From Ecdyonurus torrentis (Eukaryota > Arthropoda > Insecta > Ephemeroptera > Heptageniidae), in contig OX439133.1 in assembly GCA_949318235.1 (NCBI GenBank), positions 3,338,597 through 3,402,596 of the forward strand: a stretch of 64,000 bases of DNA, in the 5' to 3' direction. The notes beneath the pieces are model-generated. The model was not told where the DNA came from. It did not search any database and saw only the letters and a list, made by a program, of their open reading frames with translations. Of this stretch, positions 1-10,535 are shown piece after piece. Each line of letters begins with the position of its first letter. Position 1 is the first letter of the stretch. Position numbers and translations under genes: made by a program.

Positions 1-391
1 TTTTTTGCATTTTCAATACAATTTTTACATCCTAACACAAAAGTAACATTGCTTTTTTTCCCCCAGTTTTATTTACCTGTATTTAATTTTAAATAAATTT
101 TATTTTAATGCAGTTTTATCCGATTTTTGATATCCAGTTTATAAGCAGTGCTATTGGAAATACGATTTTTATAATCCTATTTAACTCATAAAAATTACAC
201 TTTTTTTAATCATTATTTACCTTTATACAACTTTCAATAAAATAAATACATTACATGCCAATGCAGTTTGATCAGATTATAATTAATATACGCAGTATTG
301 GAATAATAATTTTTACTCATATTTTGCATATTACCTATGGTAGCCAATCAGACTTGCGGGGAAGCAATATAGAACCCACACAAAAATAAAT
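1..391. other. AT-rich sequence, no gene seen
   Basis: Low-complexity AT-rich DNA with short T runs. No open frame of note, RNA gene or recognised repeat is visible. Confidence 0.6.
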
Positions 392-575
392 ATACGTACT
401 AATTATACTAGTGTATTTTTAGTACAATTTATTCAATACGGCATAATTTAAGTTATATACTGCATATTATCTATGTTATATAGCATAAATAGTAATAAAT
501 ACATCATATATATTTATGCTGCTCTAATTTATGCTATAATATCATAAATGCAGCATAAATTACGTTTTATATATT
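392..575 (+). mobile_element. Fam-K element, copy 1 (GCATAATTTATGC-rich MITE-like repeat)
   Basis: The stretch carries ATACGTACTAATTATACTAG at its left, a block like 'caatttattcaatacggcat' and several alternating AGCATAA / TTATGCT words, and ends at GCAGCATAAATTACG. The same order of words recurs near 16950, 34215 and 56950. The ends are weak inverted repeats (ACGTAMTAATTATGC against ACGTAATTTATGC). That suggests a short non-autonomous DNA element, but the boundaries are soft because both element and background are AT-rich. Confidence 0.5.
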
Positions 576-2738
576 TTCCGTTCATATTATTCATATTATC
601 TAATAATTTTTATTTATCCGCATGGCCATCTTTTAATGAAAATTATTGCAGTTATAAGATATTTTTACTTGTTACAAGCTTTATGAAAGAAAAATTGACA
701 ATTTTTTAATATTATTATCGGTAGCATTTTATTTTAATAGAAAATCAACCTTTATATTTACAATTTTATATCATTAACTCAAAGCCAAGATATGAAATAT
801 TTTTCTTTGATTTTTTTAAATGTAACACACGCAGAATAATTATTAAAAAATTATAACTTTAAAAAATTAATTTAATTAATTCTATTATAATTAATTTAAA
901 ACCTCAGAATGCAATTTTAATAATTTTTTTATTATTTGAATTGAGATAAAATGTTAAGAAAATGTAAATATGCGAGCGAACAGTAAGAAGAACGAAGTTT
1001 CGTCAACAATTAGTACGGCGAGTGGAAGCTACCTGTTGCCGATATGAGCGAGATCTCGTCTCCCGGCCTTTTTGTTGCTCGACAAGTGTCAAATAAATAT
1101 TAGAATAATAAACCAAAATATTTCACAAAAAAATATAAAAATTTTGCATCAATAAACTTTTATTATTATTAAAAAAATTAAGTGTATGCTAATTTATATT
1201 TAATTTATATTCATATAATATTATTTATTTAAATATTATCATCATATTGATTAATTGTTTAAAAAATCAATTTGTGGAAATATTATTAATTACAGCCTTC
1301 CATATCTGTATGCAGAGTGGTTATATATAATTAGAAAATGCATTTAATTTGAGTTTAATTAAAAAAATTAATAATGTTGACTTCGTTTATTTGCAAAAAT
1401 AGCAGAAAATCATCTCCAATTTCTAATTTGTCTCATACTATATATATTTAGTTAATTATTTAATATTAAAAATTCACAGCATTAATATGGCATTGATAAT
1501 AATTATAATATAAAATAATAATAATAAGTACTTACTATTTATCCTTCTTCGAATCCATTTATTTCTATAATAACTATTATGATTTGAATTATTTAAATTA
1601 TTATTAATATTATTTATAATAGGTGAAATTGTCATATCATAATAATAATAACGTCTTAATATTAATTGAATATAATTATTAATAATTTCCATATTATTTT
1701 TAATACACATTATATTCATTAATGAAAACAAACAAAAAAATCACAAATAATATTTTACACTTTTTTTTTTCTTGTCACCTAAAAGTCGATGTCACTAGAG
1801 CAATGTATGACATGATACTGAACTTCACTGATCATTTTTAGATTCATATATTACTTCTTTAAGAGTGATTTTTTTTTTCAAACTCCCTCTACCTTCTTTT
1901 TTTGTATTATTTCTTCTTACGTCCCGTAGATTCTTATTATTATTTTTTTCTCTCCCCTCTCTTCCTTTCTCCCTACCTCTTATTTACCTTCCCCCTCCTC
2001 TCTTTGGAGGAAAATTATTTCCCCTTAAAAGTAATATTATTTATTTTTTTTTTTTCCTTATATATTTTTCCCATGCTAAAACCACGTGTTGGAAAAAAAT
2101 TGATATTAAAATTTTAAGTATTAATTTGTTTTGAATAAAATTTCTGATTAGATAACGAAATTTAATTAATTATGTAATCCATAAAGAATTGATTTTTTTT
2201 TTTTCATTCATAATTTTTCTGACGTTTAGATAAAAATACGTCACGTTAAAAATGACTTCCCTCCTTTTCCCTTTCCCCTCCACCTTCATTTGTTTACGCT
2301 ATTTGACTTTCTCTATATACATTTGTATGGAAAATATCACGTCACATGAAACGGAAATTCCTTTTAAAAACCTCTCGTAGGTCAATTTAATTTCATAGAA
2401 ATTAATTATTTTCATATGAAATTAGATTAAAAGGGAATATACCATTAATTGAATTATATTTTATATTTCTATTTTTAGTCAAGATTTTATGTTTATTATG
2501 AAAAAAAAATTTTTAAACAGAATAGCTTCTGTTTATTTTGATAGGAAATGACATGTTAATTTTTTTTTATATAATATTTATATGGGATAAACCTTCCCGA
2601 TTTACGCATTTTTTAAATTATTTTTTTATACTTTGGTACATTTGTAAGAAATTCCAGTAGGTTTTTTAGAATTAAATAATACCATTATTTAAAGCTATTC
2701 AATAATCTCTATAGTAAAAATATGCATATTGCATATAT
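576..2738. other. AT-rich sequence with one GC-richer patch; no gene seen
   Basis: Mostly AT-rich. A GC-richer patch lies at about 965-1090 (it includes GAGCGAGATCTCGTCTCCCG). A pyrimidine-rich block lies at about 1885-2010. The short open frames here are rich in I, N, Y, F and L, as expected from base composition alone, and I do not call them genes. Confidence 0.6.
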
Positions 2739-3022
2739 ATAGGGTTTATGCACATGATATATAGAATGCGCTTCGACGCCATACTGGAGCAATGAATTGC
2801 TCAGCATAGGACAAATGTAGTTTTTAGCTATTCTTCTATATGGAAAATTAATAAACTTTTGTGTTATTATTTTGCTCGCATATTTGAAACCTAATTCAAT
2901 CAGCATGCGTACTCTCAAAAATATTTGGCAAATAGCAAAATGTGTAATATTCCTATACTGTATCATGTTATTTAGTGCTCACATATGGCGACAGCCTTTA
3001 AATGAATAAAAACACGCTATAA
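2739..3022 (+). mobile_element. Fam-A MITE, copy 1
   Basis: A complete but diverged copy. It begins TATAGGGTTTATGCACATGA, continues with GCGCTTCGACGCCATACTGG and GCTCAGCATAGGACAAA, and ends GTGCTCACATATGGCG...ACACGCTATA. The left and right ends are imperfect inverted repeats that extend about 60 bases inward, both containing CGACGCCATA or its decayed form. It encodes nothing. Terminal inverted repeats, small size and many copies are what define a MITE. The superfamily is not assigned. Confidence 0.82.
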
Positions 3023-3511
3023 ATAATAAATAGTAACGTTTAAGATAAAAAATAAAAAAACAACTTATTTTAACATTTATTTTATGTTTATATAGGGCGA
3101 CAATATATTTTACCATTTTCATCCAGCGCGTCTTTTTTCTCATAAGAATAACATTGCAAATTTTAGCACAAGTTTTTGACTAGTAAAATATATTATCACA
3201 ATCCTGTGTACTTTGAAACTTGTATAATATTAAAAATTAGCATATAAAGTGCAATAATATTCTACGTTCAGTTTTCCTCATAGACAGAAAAGTATAATAA
3301 CTATTATTGAATTTCTAATCAATTTCTATTTTACATACCAAAAACAGCATGGAAAATGGAATCAACCTGTTTCTTTCTTTTTTTTTTTTTTTTTTTTTTT
3401 ATATACATTTCCCCTACAATCATTACATCATATAATGTAACTAAAGAAATTATATAATCAATGCCAAAACTTGGCAAAACTTTCAGAAAATAATTTTCTT
3501 AAACAAAGGAC

Positions 3512-3546
<35 letters not shown>

Positions 3547-4863
3547 AAATCAATATTCTATATCACCTGATAAATAATTAGCTAACTAGATGGAACCAGA
3601 GTTTAATTTCAAGTACAAGTTTTTGCTTTTTTTTTTTTATTTAATTTTTGCGTCTTAAGAACAGGTGTCCATGTTAAGAAAAAGTGGGGCTAATAATTGT
3701 TAACCACTGCGTTGAGTATGTAATTAATGCAATCATTAACTCAAGTTTTATCGCATTGAATTTTTTTTTATTTTTAATATTATATTTATTTAAAAGTAAA
3801 TATTTATTACTACATTCATATAATTGTAAAATGTGTTAAAATAATTATAATTTTTATTACAAAAAAAGTTATTATTTATATTTCTAATTTTTTTTTTATA
3901 TAATAAAAATAAAAATTATTTAATATTTATTTATGTATTTTTAAATTTTTTGTAATAGTTTTAAAAATAATTTTTATTTATTTAATTTAGTATATTTATT
4001 ATAATTCTGTGAATATATTAAATTTATCCTTTTTTTATTTGAAACAGTCATGAATATGACATATGAAAATTTAATTTGCGTAACCTGTTAACACATATTG
4101 TAAACCTCATATACTTATAAATTTGGAATTGCAATTATGGAATCCCTCCGCGACTTCTAATGTTCAAGTAAATTTTATTATTGACTTCACCTCGTTTATA
4201 AGATAGTGCCTTACCTGAGTTTAATTGGAAACCAGAAGTTGAACGCTAGTTCAGTTAGCGAAATTTCAGTAAATTAAAAAAAAAAAAGTCTAAGTTTTAG
4301 AAATATGAGCCTCTTAATTGGAACTTTTGTAAAAACACTTAATTTTTCTTTTAAATATGTATTTAAAAGAAAAAAGGAAGAAAATCTTTGAATTTATATT
4401 TAAAGTTAATTTGCAATGATAAAATATTTAAATATAACTTTAAACCGTAACACATATTAATAATTATTAAAGACATAATTGCATAACACTGAAATGTATA
4501 AGGAAATAATTTTAGTTCCTATATCATAATAAGAAAAATTTAAATATTTAAAAAAAAAAAAAAATAGCAAGAAAGAAGGGGAAATTAAACAAAACGGAGG
4601 TAGGAGGTGAGAAAAAAATAATGGGCGTGATACTAAAAAGCAGCTGATTTTACGCTACCGCTGATTATGAATGAAAGAGTTGTGAGCTTTAAATAGTGGG
4701 AAATACATAATTTAAATATTAAATTATTTCTACTAACTTAATTAAATTATATTTATTGTCTTATAACATGCACGATACTTCTGTGAATATACGGGAAAAT
4801 TGATTGTAATTTATTGGACTTATCAATCGTTGATTGTTCTTAAGAATCAATGAGGAAGAATGG
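3023..4863. other. AT-rich sequence with long T runs; no gene seen
   Basis: Poly-T tracts lie at about 3379-3402 and 3515-3545. A short stretch at about 4195-4255 resembles, in reverse, sequence near 39875-39930 (shared words AACTTCYGGTT and AAACTCAGGTAAGGC), which suggests a worn repeat fragment. Nothing else is recognised. Confidence 0.55.
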
Positions 4864-5440
4864 TATTTATTATAATAAGGATAAAAAAATTAATAATAAT
4901 TAAGTTAATGCGTAAAGAAAAAAAAAAAAAAAGGTTATTGATTGCAGATTCTTTATAATAAGAAAAAATATATAATATATTATATATTTATACAAATTGT
5001 AGCAAAATAAAGGTATGAAAATAAATAGATGTTATACTGTCGTAAAGTAATAGCCTATATATCGCAGGTTTATTGAAATGGGAACGAATGTATTTTTTAC
5101 GTGTTTCACAGTTTTTTTTTTTTTTTATTGTTATTATTATTATTATTTTTTATTTATTATAATAAGGATAAAAAAATTTAATAATAATTAAGTTAATGCG
5201 TGAAGAAAAAAAAAAGGTTATTGATTGCAGATTCTTTATAATAAGAAAAAATATATAATATATTATATATTTATACAAATTGTAGCAAAATAAAGGTATG
5301 AAAATAAATAGATGTTATACTGTCGTAAAGTAATAGCCTATATATCGCAGGTTTATTGAAATTGGAACGGATTTATTTTTTAAGTGTTTCACAGTTTTTT
5401 TATTTTTTTTTATTTTTTTATTGTTATTTTTATTATTTTT
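4864..5440 (+). repeat. Recent tandem duplication, two units of about 287 bp
   Basis: The block beginning TATTTATTATAATAAGGATA at about 4864 is repeated in direct orientation from 5151. Long identical stretches include GGTTATTGATTGCAGATTC, ATAGATGTTATACTGTCGTA and GCCTATATATCGCAGGTTTA. Differences are nearly confined to homopolymer lengths and a few substitutions, so the duplication is young. No coding content. Confidence 0.9.
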
Positions 5441-6701
5441 TTTTTTTTTGCAGTAATTAAATTACATTTTAAAATCATTGATAGCATTTTTTTTAAAATT
5501 GATATTTTCGCTCTTTTTTTTTTCGCTCTTTTTTTTTTTTTTTTTTAATTTGTGCATTTTTCTTTTTTTTTTTTTGTCGAATATACTAATTGGCATTTAA
5601 AGTATTTTTCAATTATGCTGTTAACACTGTCTTACATGATAAATTTTCCATCAAAAATCAATAGGATATGCAAAATTAAATTAATAATGGTAAAATTAAA
5701 ATAATTAAAAATATAATATAAATTTTTAAAAAAAGTAAACTGTTAAAGGAATACGTAAGTTTTAGTTGTGAAGTATTTAGTTTATTCTTGCAGAAACTCA
5801 TTTTTTTTTACTTCGACATTACATACTGTATGTATGTACAATATACGTACATACACTTTATTTGATTAGAATTTAGTTGCATTACATAATTCCGTGTATA
5901 TACGTTGCACTGTAAGACCAGTGAAAGACATCTACTACCTTTTGAATGATTTGTTGCTTTAAAATGTGTAAAATCAAAATTACAATAAATTTATATAAAA
6001 TAATAAAATTAAAATAAATTTTAAATAATACACAATTTAATAAATTTAAAATCTATTAAACTAAATATTATTAATAATATATTTATATTTTAAATAAAAC
6101 TTATACTATTTTATAATTTGATTTTTTGTTAGTGTATATACATTGATTTTTTTCTGTTTATATTTTACAAAAATTTGCAATTCATTTTAATTTTAATACT
6201 AATGAACTAAAAAAATAATATTTATTTACTATTTTAATAACTACAGATACGTAAGAACATTTTTAAAAAATCCCCAAAATGAAATGTAAATAAAGAAATA
6301 CTGCCATATATGAGCATTTATCGGTACAAGGAAAAAAAAGTGCACTCAAATATTTTTTTTTTGCTATTGCATGAAATGAAAGAGAGTAGTTGTCTATATT
6401 AGAAAATACGACATATCATTGCGTGCGATATTAGTCATCAATGAAGAAGAGAGGGAAGATGGGAAACCTGTAAGGTAGATAACAGTGATTTTTGTCACGT
6501 CTGGACAGACACTCAATCACACCTCCATGACGTCACAAATATGCGAGTGACGTCACGATTGTAGGTCTAGGTTAGCTGGAGTACCTGGTGCTTGGAGTGA
6601 TATGTGAAAGTTAGTGTCCCCAGTTATAGTATAATATGCAATCTTGCAGCTGTCTTGCATTATATTATACAATGTTGTACCATACTAGTCTGAGTGTAAT
6701 A
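5441..6701. other. AT-rich sequence, then a GC-richer patch with two TGACGTCA sites; no gene seen
   Basis: Poly-T runs occupy about 5430-5575. A short inverted repeat of GTATGTA/TACATAC words lies at about 5828-5857. From about 6440 to 6650 the sequence is less AT-rich and holds two TGACGTCA palindromes (6528 and 6548). No reading frame or RNA fold is convincing. Confidence 0.55.
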
Positions 6702-6966
6702 TATAGGGTGTATGTTCATGACGTCATATTGAATGCGCTTCGACGCCATATTGGAGCATTGCTCGGTATTGAAAAAATGTCGTTTTTTTTTTCGTATATA
6801 TACTTGAAAAACTTATTCAACTTGTTAACAGCATCAATGCTCAAAAAAATCGCTAAATATTTTGAAATTTTCAAAATGTGTCTTTTTCCCATTCTGGTCC
6901 ATGTACTCCATGTTATTTAGTGCTCACTTATGGCGTTGAGTTAACATGGATGCAACCATCCTATAT
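6702..6966 (+). mobile_element. Fam-A MITE, copy 2
   Basis: It begins TATAGGGTGTATGTTCATGA followed by CGTCATATTGAATGCGCTTC, and ends GCAACCATCCTATATA. It lacks part of the left inner block (AATGAATAACATTG is shortened to GCATTGCTCGG). The internal landmark TTGTTAACAGCATCAATGCT is intact. The short open frame over it is chance. Confidence 0.85.
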
Positions 6967-6984
6967 AAGCTTAATTTTGGAATA

Positions 6985-7028
6985 ATAATAATAATTTGGT
7001 CATAATAAAGAAATCTTATTCTTATTCT

Positions 7029-7030
<2 letters not shown>
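6985..7030 (+). mobile_element. Retrotransposon-like 3' tail (CATAATAAAGAAATCTTATTC)
   Basis: The sequence AATAAAGAAATCTTATTC followed by another TTATTC unit matches the end of the LINE remnant at 30480-30985 (GTAAAGAAATCTTATTCTTA). A polyadenylation-like AATAAA followed by short tandem units is typical of CR1/L2/RTE-type LINE tails and of SINEs using them. Only the tail remains. It abuts a long T run that belongs to the next Fam-E fragment. Confidence 0.5.
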
Positions 7031-7064
<34 letters not shown>

Positions 7065-7190
7065 TTTTTTTTTTTAGAAAACTACTTCACCAATTCGGAA
7101 TATAATTAATTGAGGTATACTAAACATAATTTTACGTGTTTTAAGCCATAGAAGATATTTAAGAATTTGTCATCACTGGTAACCACTATT
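7031..7190 (-). mobile_element. Fam-E element fragment, reverse orientation
   Basis: After a T run (about 7031-7075) the sequence GAAAACTACTTCACCAATTC, then ACGTGTTTTAAGCCATAG and CTGGTAACCACTATTG, follows the order seen in the reverse Fam-E copies at 32163 and 63712. The part with GGGGACCC is missing, so this is a truncated copy bounded by the T run. Confidence 0.6.
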
Positions 7191-7536
7191 GTATTATTAA
7201 TTATGCTATACAACAAAAGTGTGATGCTGTATCATAGACATATAGTTGTTGATCTAGTTTAATTATTACGTATTTATTTTTGTCGGAATGTCTAAGAAAT
7301 GTCATTGTTCGTGATAAAAACTGTCTCTCTGCAGGATATGATATAATGTGTTTTACCTGCTTGTGCACACGTATATAGATTTATATGTAAATTACCGGTG
7401 TGACGTCACAATACATGGTATACTATACATGATTATATGCACTTGACTGATCATAGTTGCACGTGTTTCTAGATCTAAGTACCGTTCACAATTAATCGAA
7501 ACAAATTAAATCGAAAGAAATCAAATTACAAATCAC
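7191..7536. other. Intervening sequence; no gene seen
   Basis: AT-rich sequence with one TGACGTCA at 7401 (within GTGTGACGTCACAA). No recognised repeat. Confidence 0.5.
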
Positions 7537-8093
7537 ATGGAATAGAGTTTTTTGGTTTAAATTTTTTTTTTTTTTTAAATTTCTATGGTTTAAAACACTT
7601 AAAAGTATGTCTAGTATTTATCATTTAAACTGCTCCAATATCGGTGGAGTAGTTTTTTCAAAAATCGTTAAAAATGGGGTATTCCCCATATAAGCGAAAT
7701 GTTAAAGCCATAGACCACATAAAACAGCATGTGCTTTTTAATGAATAAACACGAAATGGGATCTTCAAAACGGATGACAATTTTTACCAGAATGTTAATT
7801 CAGCCCCACGAGAGAGCGTGAAAATACTGTAAAGTATGCAATTTGCGTGAAAATTCATGTTTATGACGTCAGAAGCATGTAAAAATTAGTATGAAAATGT
7901 TGTGCGGGTTGCATAAATCGAACTTTCTGATCACTGCTACGGGGCTACAATTGGGTTTTGAGACAAACTAAAGTTATTTATGGTAATCCCATCAAGTGTT
8001 TTGTGATATAAATGCTTATGTTTTTCTCCGGTCTATTCCTTTAAATTAGGGGACCCTTTAGCTTTCCCCGCGCGCTAAACCGATAAGCTCCAT
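7537..8093 (+). mobile_element. Fam-E element interrupted by a Fam-D insertion
   Basis: The left part runs from about 7537 (ATGGAATAGAG) through TTCTATGGTTTAAAACAC, AGTATGTCTAGTATTT and CGGTGGAGTAGTTTTTTCAA to AAATGTTAA at 7705. The right part resumes at TTAAATTAGGGGACCCTTTA (8041) and ends GCGCTAAACCGATAAGCTCC. Between them is a complete Fam-D element flanked by TTAA on both sides. Other Fam-E copies read straight through as ATGTTAAATTAGGGG, so they represent the pre-insertion state. Confidence 0.85.
7706..8040 (+). mobile_element. Fam-D MITE, copy 1 (TTAA target, nested in Fam-E)
   Basis: The element starts AGCCATAGACCACATAAAAC and ends GGTCTATTCCT, giving short terminal inverted repeats (AGSMATAGACC). 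TTAA lies immediately outside both ends (7702-7705 and 8041-8044). It contains TTTATGACGTCAGAAGCATG and no coding frame. TTAA duplication is characteristic of the piggyBac superfamily and is also reported for Sola3. The termini do not start with the CCC typical of piggyBac, so I leave the superfamily open. Confidence 0.88.
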
Positions 8094-8452
8094 TATATCA
8101 CGAATCCAATTGAATGACATCAAATCAAATAAAGAATAGAATAAAATCGAAACATGAATCAAATTGCATTGGATCACACACCAAATCGGACAGGCTATAA
8201 TTAGATCCTAATATAAAAATCTCAGAAAAATCCTGAACAATATTGTATTTTTGATTGATTTTTTTTTTCGAACAATGGAAGAAATTTTTGAAGATTTTTT
8301 TAACGTTAAAACGAGAGTTAATAAAATCATACCTAGATATACCAATAAAATATGCAGTATTTATATCATAAGTCCATAATGCAGTGTAAAATATTAAATT
8401 CAAGTTACATTGAAAATTTTTATTGTTTTAAAAAAACAATAATAATAAATAA

Positions 8453-8485
<33 letters not shown>

Positions 8486-8589
8486 GCAAATTTTATTAAA
8501 AGCTTATAAACATTCGTAAAATAAATATAAAACTAAAGCTGCATATTAATACACGTAAAATATGTCCAATAATATCCAGTATCCTCTAA
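8094..8589. other. AT-rich sequence with T run; no gene seen
   Basis: A T run lies at about 8453-8480. The short reverse-strand open frame here has no recognisable motif. Confidence 0.5.
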
Positions 8590-8977
8590 CGAAGAGGGTG
8601 ACCGACTTGGATCGGAAATCTTTAAACGAGAAACTATATTTTCACAATAATTTTTAGAACATATTTTATTTCCAGTGCAGAACAATTACACTATAAAAAA
8701 GTTTTTTCTTTTTTTTTTCTTTTTTTTTTTATTCACGAAAATAAGTTTTAATTATTTTTAAATTTTAAGAACGATTCTACTTTGACTAAAATTTGCCACT
8801 AAAATTTAAATTTCCACATTTGCATGTTATCTTTAAATGGTAATAACTAAAATATTTGATCGTGTTTTCACTGTTTAACGTAGCTAAACTTTTAAGTAAC
8901 ATTTCATGTTAACTTTGTGTTTATAATATAATTCGCAACCGTCTAGTTTGCGAGATATCAGTCGGTCACTTACTCTC
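8590..8977 (-). mobile_element. Fam-B MITE, copy 1 (reverse)
   Basis: Left end AGGGTGACCGACTTGGATCGG; right end reads, on the other strand, GAGTAAGTGACCGACTGATA. TTAA flanks the right end (8978-8981) and a decayed CTAA the left. The interior (GATCGTGTTTTCAC, TAAAGATAACATG-type words, AACCGTCTAGTTTGCG) is shared with copies at 12978 and 28478. Non-coding. Confidence 0.82.
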
Positions 8978-9549
8978 TTAAACACCAATAACAAAAATTC
9001 TGATCTCTTGCAGTTACCGAAAATATAAAAACAGTGATGTATGGAGCTAATCAATAAAACATTAAAAGTCCAATTTTTTTTTTCGGGATTTTTTTTTTTT
9101 TTTTTTTTTTTTGGAAAAAACAACAACAACAATTAAGCTTTTTTTTTTCCTGCTAATAAATTAAGTAGAGACGAAAATTGGTATAATATATTTTCTTTAT
9201 TATCGTTTCCGTTGCTCAAGTTTAAATATAGATTATTATTTCTCTATATATTAATTGAAACAATAATTTTTGGTTCAGTTGATAATAAAAAAATACCATG
9301 AGTCGCTAATTAATGAACCAATAAGAACCCTGGTATCTTGTGACGTCATAAGTCTTCATGTAGGTGTATATACGTTAGGATGAGATAGATATATAAATAT
9401 ATAAATCAAGAAAATTTTGTATGATATATAGGATATATATTGCACTTATTATTATTTCTTTTTACTGAAATAGTACTACATTTATAAAAATATATAGTAC
9501 AATCAGATCAAAATAGATTTAATGATATTAATATTTATAGCTTCTTTAT
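8978..9549. other. AT-rich sequence with T run; no gene seen
   Basis: A poly-T run lies at about 9089-9112 beside AACAACAACAACAA. One TGACGTCA occurs at 9341. No repeat family or gene recognised. Confidence 0.5.
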
Positions 9550-10093
9550 AGGGTGTATAGTAATATATAGGAAATAAAAAATTCAACTAAAATTGAATGT
9601 AAGAAGCTAATTTGGTTGATTTTTGTAAAGAAAAATCTGCATTTTAGCTATAGGAGAGATATGCAAAAAAATGGAAATTTATAAACATTTTTTATTTTTA
9701 ATTTTTTTTATTAAAGTCTCTAGCCAAAGAGTATATTATGTAAAAATGTTTATAATATAACATTATATATAATAAAAAATAACAATGATATTATATATTT
9801 AAATCGGGTATACTAATAAAGAACACAACTGTTCTGAGACAGACTATTAGCAATTTTGCTCACATCCGCTTCCGTTTCGACATACTGCGCATGCGTAGTA
9901 AGTAGAAACGGAAGCGGATATGACCGAAATCGCTTATAGTCGGCCTCAAAACAGTTGTTTCCTTTATATTAGTCAATAGAAAATACAATAAAAAATGCAA
10001 CAAAGATGTTGTTGATTCGGTTGAATTTCGTAAAGAAAAACTGAATTTTAGTAATATAAAATCTACAAAATATAATATTATGCAAAAATACAT
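9550..10093. repeat. Diverged direct repeats flanking a foldback
   Basis: About 115 bases at 9558-9675 and 9970-10092 share a common order of words: AAATAAAAAATTCAAC against CAATAAAAAATGCAAC, then GGTTGAWTTTYGTAAAGAAA, then GAATTTTAG-type and ATGCAAAAA words. The foldback at 9812-9974 lies between them. This could be an old duplication or two copies of an unrecognised repeat. Confidence 0.5.
9812..9974. mobile_element. Near-perfect foldback element, about 163 bp
   Basis: The left arm runs ACTAATAAAG...CAACTGTTCTGAGAC...CACATCCGCTTCCGTTTC. The right arm is its reverse complement GAAACGGAAGCGGATATGAC...CTCAAAACAGTTGTTTCC...TATTAGT. The arms are about 75-80 bases each, meeting at the palindromic centre TGCGCATGCG (about 9886-9895). 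The high arm identity and GC-richer arms stand out from the background. Most likely a small foldback transposon; an RNA hairpin source is possible but untested. Confidence 0.85.
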
Positions 10094-10491
10094 TATAGAT
10101 TCATACCTTTTTTTTTTTTTTTTTTTTTTGCCATAAACGATTATGTTACTTAGGTCAAAGAATAGTGTAAAGAAAAGTTAAATATTTCTTGTTTTTACAC
10201 CACATGCCCAGTAAAAAGAAGACAATAACAAAATCAAAATCAAAGAAATTCTATAGACTGATATAAATCCAAATCACACTCTAATGATGACAATTTTGCA
10301 ACTCTAGTTAATTAATTAATTTATCAATTATTGCAGATACTGCTCTTACGTCATAAAAGTAAGTACTGATTAAGAATTAGTGTAGTCAGCATAATGCAGT
10401 TTCTTATTTCGAAATAATTTTGGTTTTACGTGTCTCTGATATCAAAACAAACAACAACTATTGTTTTGTTTTTGTTGTTATGTTTTCTTCG

Positions 10492-10535
<44 letters not shown>

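Noticed and set aside
1885..2010. Pyrimidine-rich block as a splice acceptor region of an exon
   Set aside because: No open frame of coding character follows, and similar CT/T-rich stretches are frequent throughout.
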